Shown: positions 5,799-7,752 of the stretch, piece by piece
Layout: the number at the start of each line of letters is the position of its first letter
How positions within the stretch are numbered: the first letter of the stretch is position 1
Assembly (NCBI GenBank): GCA_037380725.1
Contig: JARRRL010000176.1
Coordinates: forward strand, 1-7,752
Source: JARRRL01 sp037380725
GTDB taxonomy: Bacteria; Pseudomonadota; Gammaproteobacteria; Pseudomonadales; JANQJO01
Reading direction: 5' to 3'
Length of the DNA stretch: 7,752 nt
Position numbers and translations under genes: made by a program
Notes under the pieces: model-generated
Seen by the model: only the letters and a program-made list of their open reading frames with translations
Databases searched by the model: none
What the model was told of the DNA's origin: nothing

Positions 5799-6809
5799 TC
5801 ACTTCAAGGGGGTGCCAAATGGAAATAAGCTGACGGCATCCAGGGAATCGGCATGTTGATGGACAGCGAACACACGATCCACACCCATCGCAACGCCCGA
5901 ACACATTGGAAATGCGCCATCAAAGATGTCCAAGTAGTCAAAATCGACCGGATGTGGCGTCATCATTTTTGCTTTGAGCGCCTGCTCACGGCGAAATAAC
6001 GCGTGCATTTCGTCGTAACGCGATTCTTCCGTGTAGCAATTACCCATTTCCCAACCGTTCATGTAAAACTCCCACCGCTCGTAAACCGCACCCTCACGTC
6101 GCGCCGTCGTGGGAATTTGAGCGGGATAGTCTTTCAAAAAAACGGTTTTATCCAACGGCAACTTCGGTTCAACATCGCTGATGAAAATGCGATTAAACAA
6201 CTCTTCCCATTCGGTGCTGCGCAACGCGTAATCGGCATACCCTGCGCGTATCGCAGCCTCCACAAACCCGTCAAACGCTTCACACTGATTCAAATCGATG
6301 CCCGTAGTATCCAAAAACACCTCTTGCATCGTCACCTCGGTAAAACTCTCGAACAAATGACGAACCGCTGGGTGCGCACTGGGCGCCAGCGTTTTCAGCA
6401 AAGCTTGCGTGATGGCTAGGTTGTCGAGATAATCACGCTCCATCGCGTACCACTCCAAGAGCGTAAACTCAGGGTGATGCCGAGGACCATCATGCTCCGC
6501 ATTCCGAAACACTTTACTCAGTTGATAACAATCGCCCACGCCCTCACGAATCAGCACCTTCATGTACACCTCGGGTGAGGGCGTCAAAAACAACGACTCA
6601 CTGCCTCGATGCGTATGCTTGAGCTCCGTGCGAAACACCTCAATCGCACTTTCCGGAATTTAATGTGTACTCAAGATAGGTGTTTCAACTTCCACAAAAT
6701 GATGCGCATCAAAAAACGATCGGATGGCAGAATAAAAACGACTGCGCGACTGAGCCAAGACTCGATTCGAAATGCGATCACGCGTTGGACGTCGCGCCCG
6801 CCCAGGCAT
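5799..6809 (-). pseudogene. epmA: EF-P beta-lysine ligase EpmA (GenX/PoxA), interrupted by an in-frame TAA
   Basis: EpmA is a class II lysyl-tRNA synthetase paralogue that attaches (R)-beta-lysine to a lysine of elongation factor P, which relieves ribosome stalling at proline runs. Starting at ATG 6809 the frame would be about 336 codons (E. coli EpmA is 325 residues). It includes a motif-1 region with SFFDAHHFVEVETP, then TAA at 6660-6662, then an uninterrupted stretch: IPESAIEVFRTEL, LTPSPEVYMK, motif 2 FRNAEHDGPRHHPEFTLLEWY at codons 101-121 counted from ATG 6809, EMGNCYTEE, and motif 3 GVAMGVDR near the end. The two halves are in the same frame, so one base change (for instance from TTA, Leu) would account for the stop. 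The second half alone could only start from GTG 6638 and would lack motif 1. ATG 6809 has no ideal ribosome site; AGAAGG lies 13 nt away, and TTG 6812 and TTG 6899 are alternatives. It follows sctU by 59 bp on the same strand. Recent decay, a sequencing error or readthrough remain open. Confidence 0.85.
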
Positions 6810-6868
6810 CAAACAATCATGACCTTCTGGTAAACCCCCTTCTGATTTTCGACTCAAACCATTCAACC

Positions 6869-7752
6869 CTATTTCTTCTCGGAGGAGTTGTGTAACCAAC
6901 GCAGCACCGCCGCCACCGGCTCGATCAACTTGCGCGGAATATAATGATTTTCTTTGACTTCTTCAAACAAGGTGCGCGCCAACTCGACATTCTCAACCAC
7001 GGGAATATCATTCTGATACGCGATATCTTTCATACGCAAGGCCAAAAAATCCTTACCTTTACATGTCACTTGAGGCAGCTTGGTTTCGCCTTGTTCGTAG
7101 TACAAACCCACTGCGATGTGCGTGGGATTGGTAATGACCACCGAAGATCGCTTGACTTTGTTCTCCACGCCCCCTTCCAGAATCTCACGGTGAAACGAAC
7201 GACGCGCTGAACGAATCTCCGGACTTCCTTCGGTATCTTTGTACTCTCGCTTTACCTCATCTTTCGTCATTTTCAGCTCTTTGAGATGCTGATAACGCTG
7301 GAAAAACGTATCCAACAACGCCATGATCATAAAACCAAACAACGAGAACAAGGCCATATCAAACATCAAGTCACCCATGACCGCCGCAATGCATTCCACC
7401 CGGCACATGGGAATCAACATAATGTCGCCCAAATTTTTCTTAATCACGAAGAACAAAATCGACGATAGCAACAACACTTTCACAATGGATTTGATGAATT
7501 CCACGACGTTTTTAATCGAAAAAATCTTTTTAAACCCCGAAAAAGGGTCAATTTTTTTGATGTTGGGCACCAAAGGTTCGGGGGAGAACACCGGCCCAAC
7601 GTGCAAATAATTAGACAGCACCGACACCGTCACCGCCATGACCAGAAAGGGCAGAGACAAATCCAGCATCTTCTCAAAAATGGCTTTCGCGGCTTCCACA
7701 AACACATCATTAAACGGGGCGTTGATGAATTCAACGGGAATCATAAACAACT
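6869..7752 (-). CDS. sctU: Type III secretion export-apparatus switch protein SctU (YscU family), 5' end outside window
   Basis: SctU sits in the inner-membrane export gate of the injectisome and cleaves itself to switch from early to later substrates. The frame is open at the right edge; 293 residues are visible of the roughly 350 expected, so the N-terminal 60 or so including the first membrane helix are missing. Visible hydrophobic helices lie at about 30-47, 90-105 and 130-149. The linker has EFIKSIVKVLLL and KDEVKREYKDTEGSPEIRS, both close to Yersinia YscU. The autocleavage motif NPTH is at 208-211, with cleavage expected between Asn and Pro. The C-terminal tail ends HYIPRKLIEPVAAVLRWL, another YscU-like feature that separates it from flagellar FlhB. 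The stop at 6869 precedes epmA by 59 bp. Other secretion genes presumably continue to the right, which cannot be seen. Confidence 0.93.
   Translation of the reverse strand, partial: LFMIPVEFINAPFNDVFVEAAKAIFEKMLDLSLPFLVMAVTVSVLSNYLHVGPVFSPEPLVPNIKKIDPFSGFKKIFSIKNVVEFIKSIVKVLLLSSILFFVIKKNLGDIMLIPMCRVECIAAVMGDLMFDMALFSLFGFMIMALLDTFFQRYQHLKELKMTKDEVKREYKDTEGSPEIRSARRSFHREILEGGVENKVKRSSVVITNPTHIAVGLYYEQGETKLPQVTCKGKDFLALRMKDIAYQNDIPVVENVELARTLFEEVKENHYIPRKLIEPVAAVLRWLHNSSEKK

Noticed and set aside
2629..6662. Genetic code change as an explanation for the in-frame stops
   Set aside because: The two interruptions use different codons (TGA in lapA, TAA in epmA), while the intact genes end at normal TAA, TAG and TGA codons, so reassignment is unlikely.
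6869..7752. Flagellar FlhB instead of injectisome SctU
   Set aside because: The linker and tail (KREYKDTEGSPEIRS, HYIPRKLIEPVAAVLRWL) follow the YscU pattern rather than FlhB.

Overview
The window looks like a chromosomal segment of a gammaproteobacterium, probably one that interacts with a host. All eight recognisable genes lie on the minus strand, so transcription runs from position 7752 towards 1. The order rpsA - ihfB - lapA-like - pyrF - comEA-like is a familiar gammaproteobacterial arrangement. The IhfB and S1 proteins are close to their enterobacterial counterparts over their conserved domains. No species is claimed.

Right part (5799-7752): the 3' two-thirds or more of sctU, a YscU-family switch protein of an injectisome type III secretion system, runs off the right edge. 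It is followed closely by epmA, the EF-P (R)-beta-lysine ligase. epmA is interrupted by an in-frame TAA at 6660-6662 while the rest of the frame, with class II synthetase motifs 2 and 3, is intact. The 703 bp between epmA and rpsA hold no convincing gene. They contain several inverted repeats, including a leader region upstream of rpsA with two mutually exclusive helices.

Middle part (2304-5095): rpsA (six S1 domains), a strong hairpin without a U-tract, then ihfB with an unusual C-terminal extension of about 53 residues. The ihfB stop codon falls inside a perfect 12-bp tandem duplication. Next is a short LapA-like frame that lacks the first membrane helix of the family and has an in-frame TGA just upstream. 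The usual next gene, lapB, is absent and only about 90 bp separate lapA from pyrF.

Left part (1-2303): pyrF (pyrimidine synthesis), a secreted ComEA-type helix-hairpin-helix protein (DNA uptake), a 412-bp non-coding stretch, and the first 152 codons of a nickel superoxide dismutase gene. The sodN product carries a Sec-type signal peptide whose predicted cleavage site falls exactly before the Ni-binding hook HCQIPC. Processing by signal peptidase alone would therefore create the metal-binding N-terminus. The sodN upstream region has a perfect 17-bp direct repeat and, further up, a cluster of degenerate DnaA-box-like 9-mers.

The clearest points for follow-up are the secreted NiSOD, the interrupted epmA, the damaged lapA with missing lapB, the extended IhfB, and the structured rpsA leader. 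I see no CRISPR array, transposase, rRNA or tRNA.
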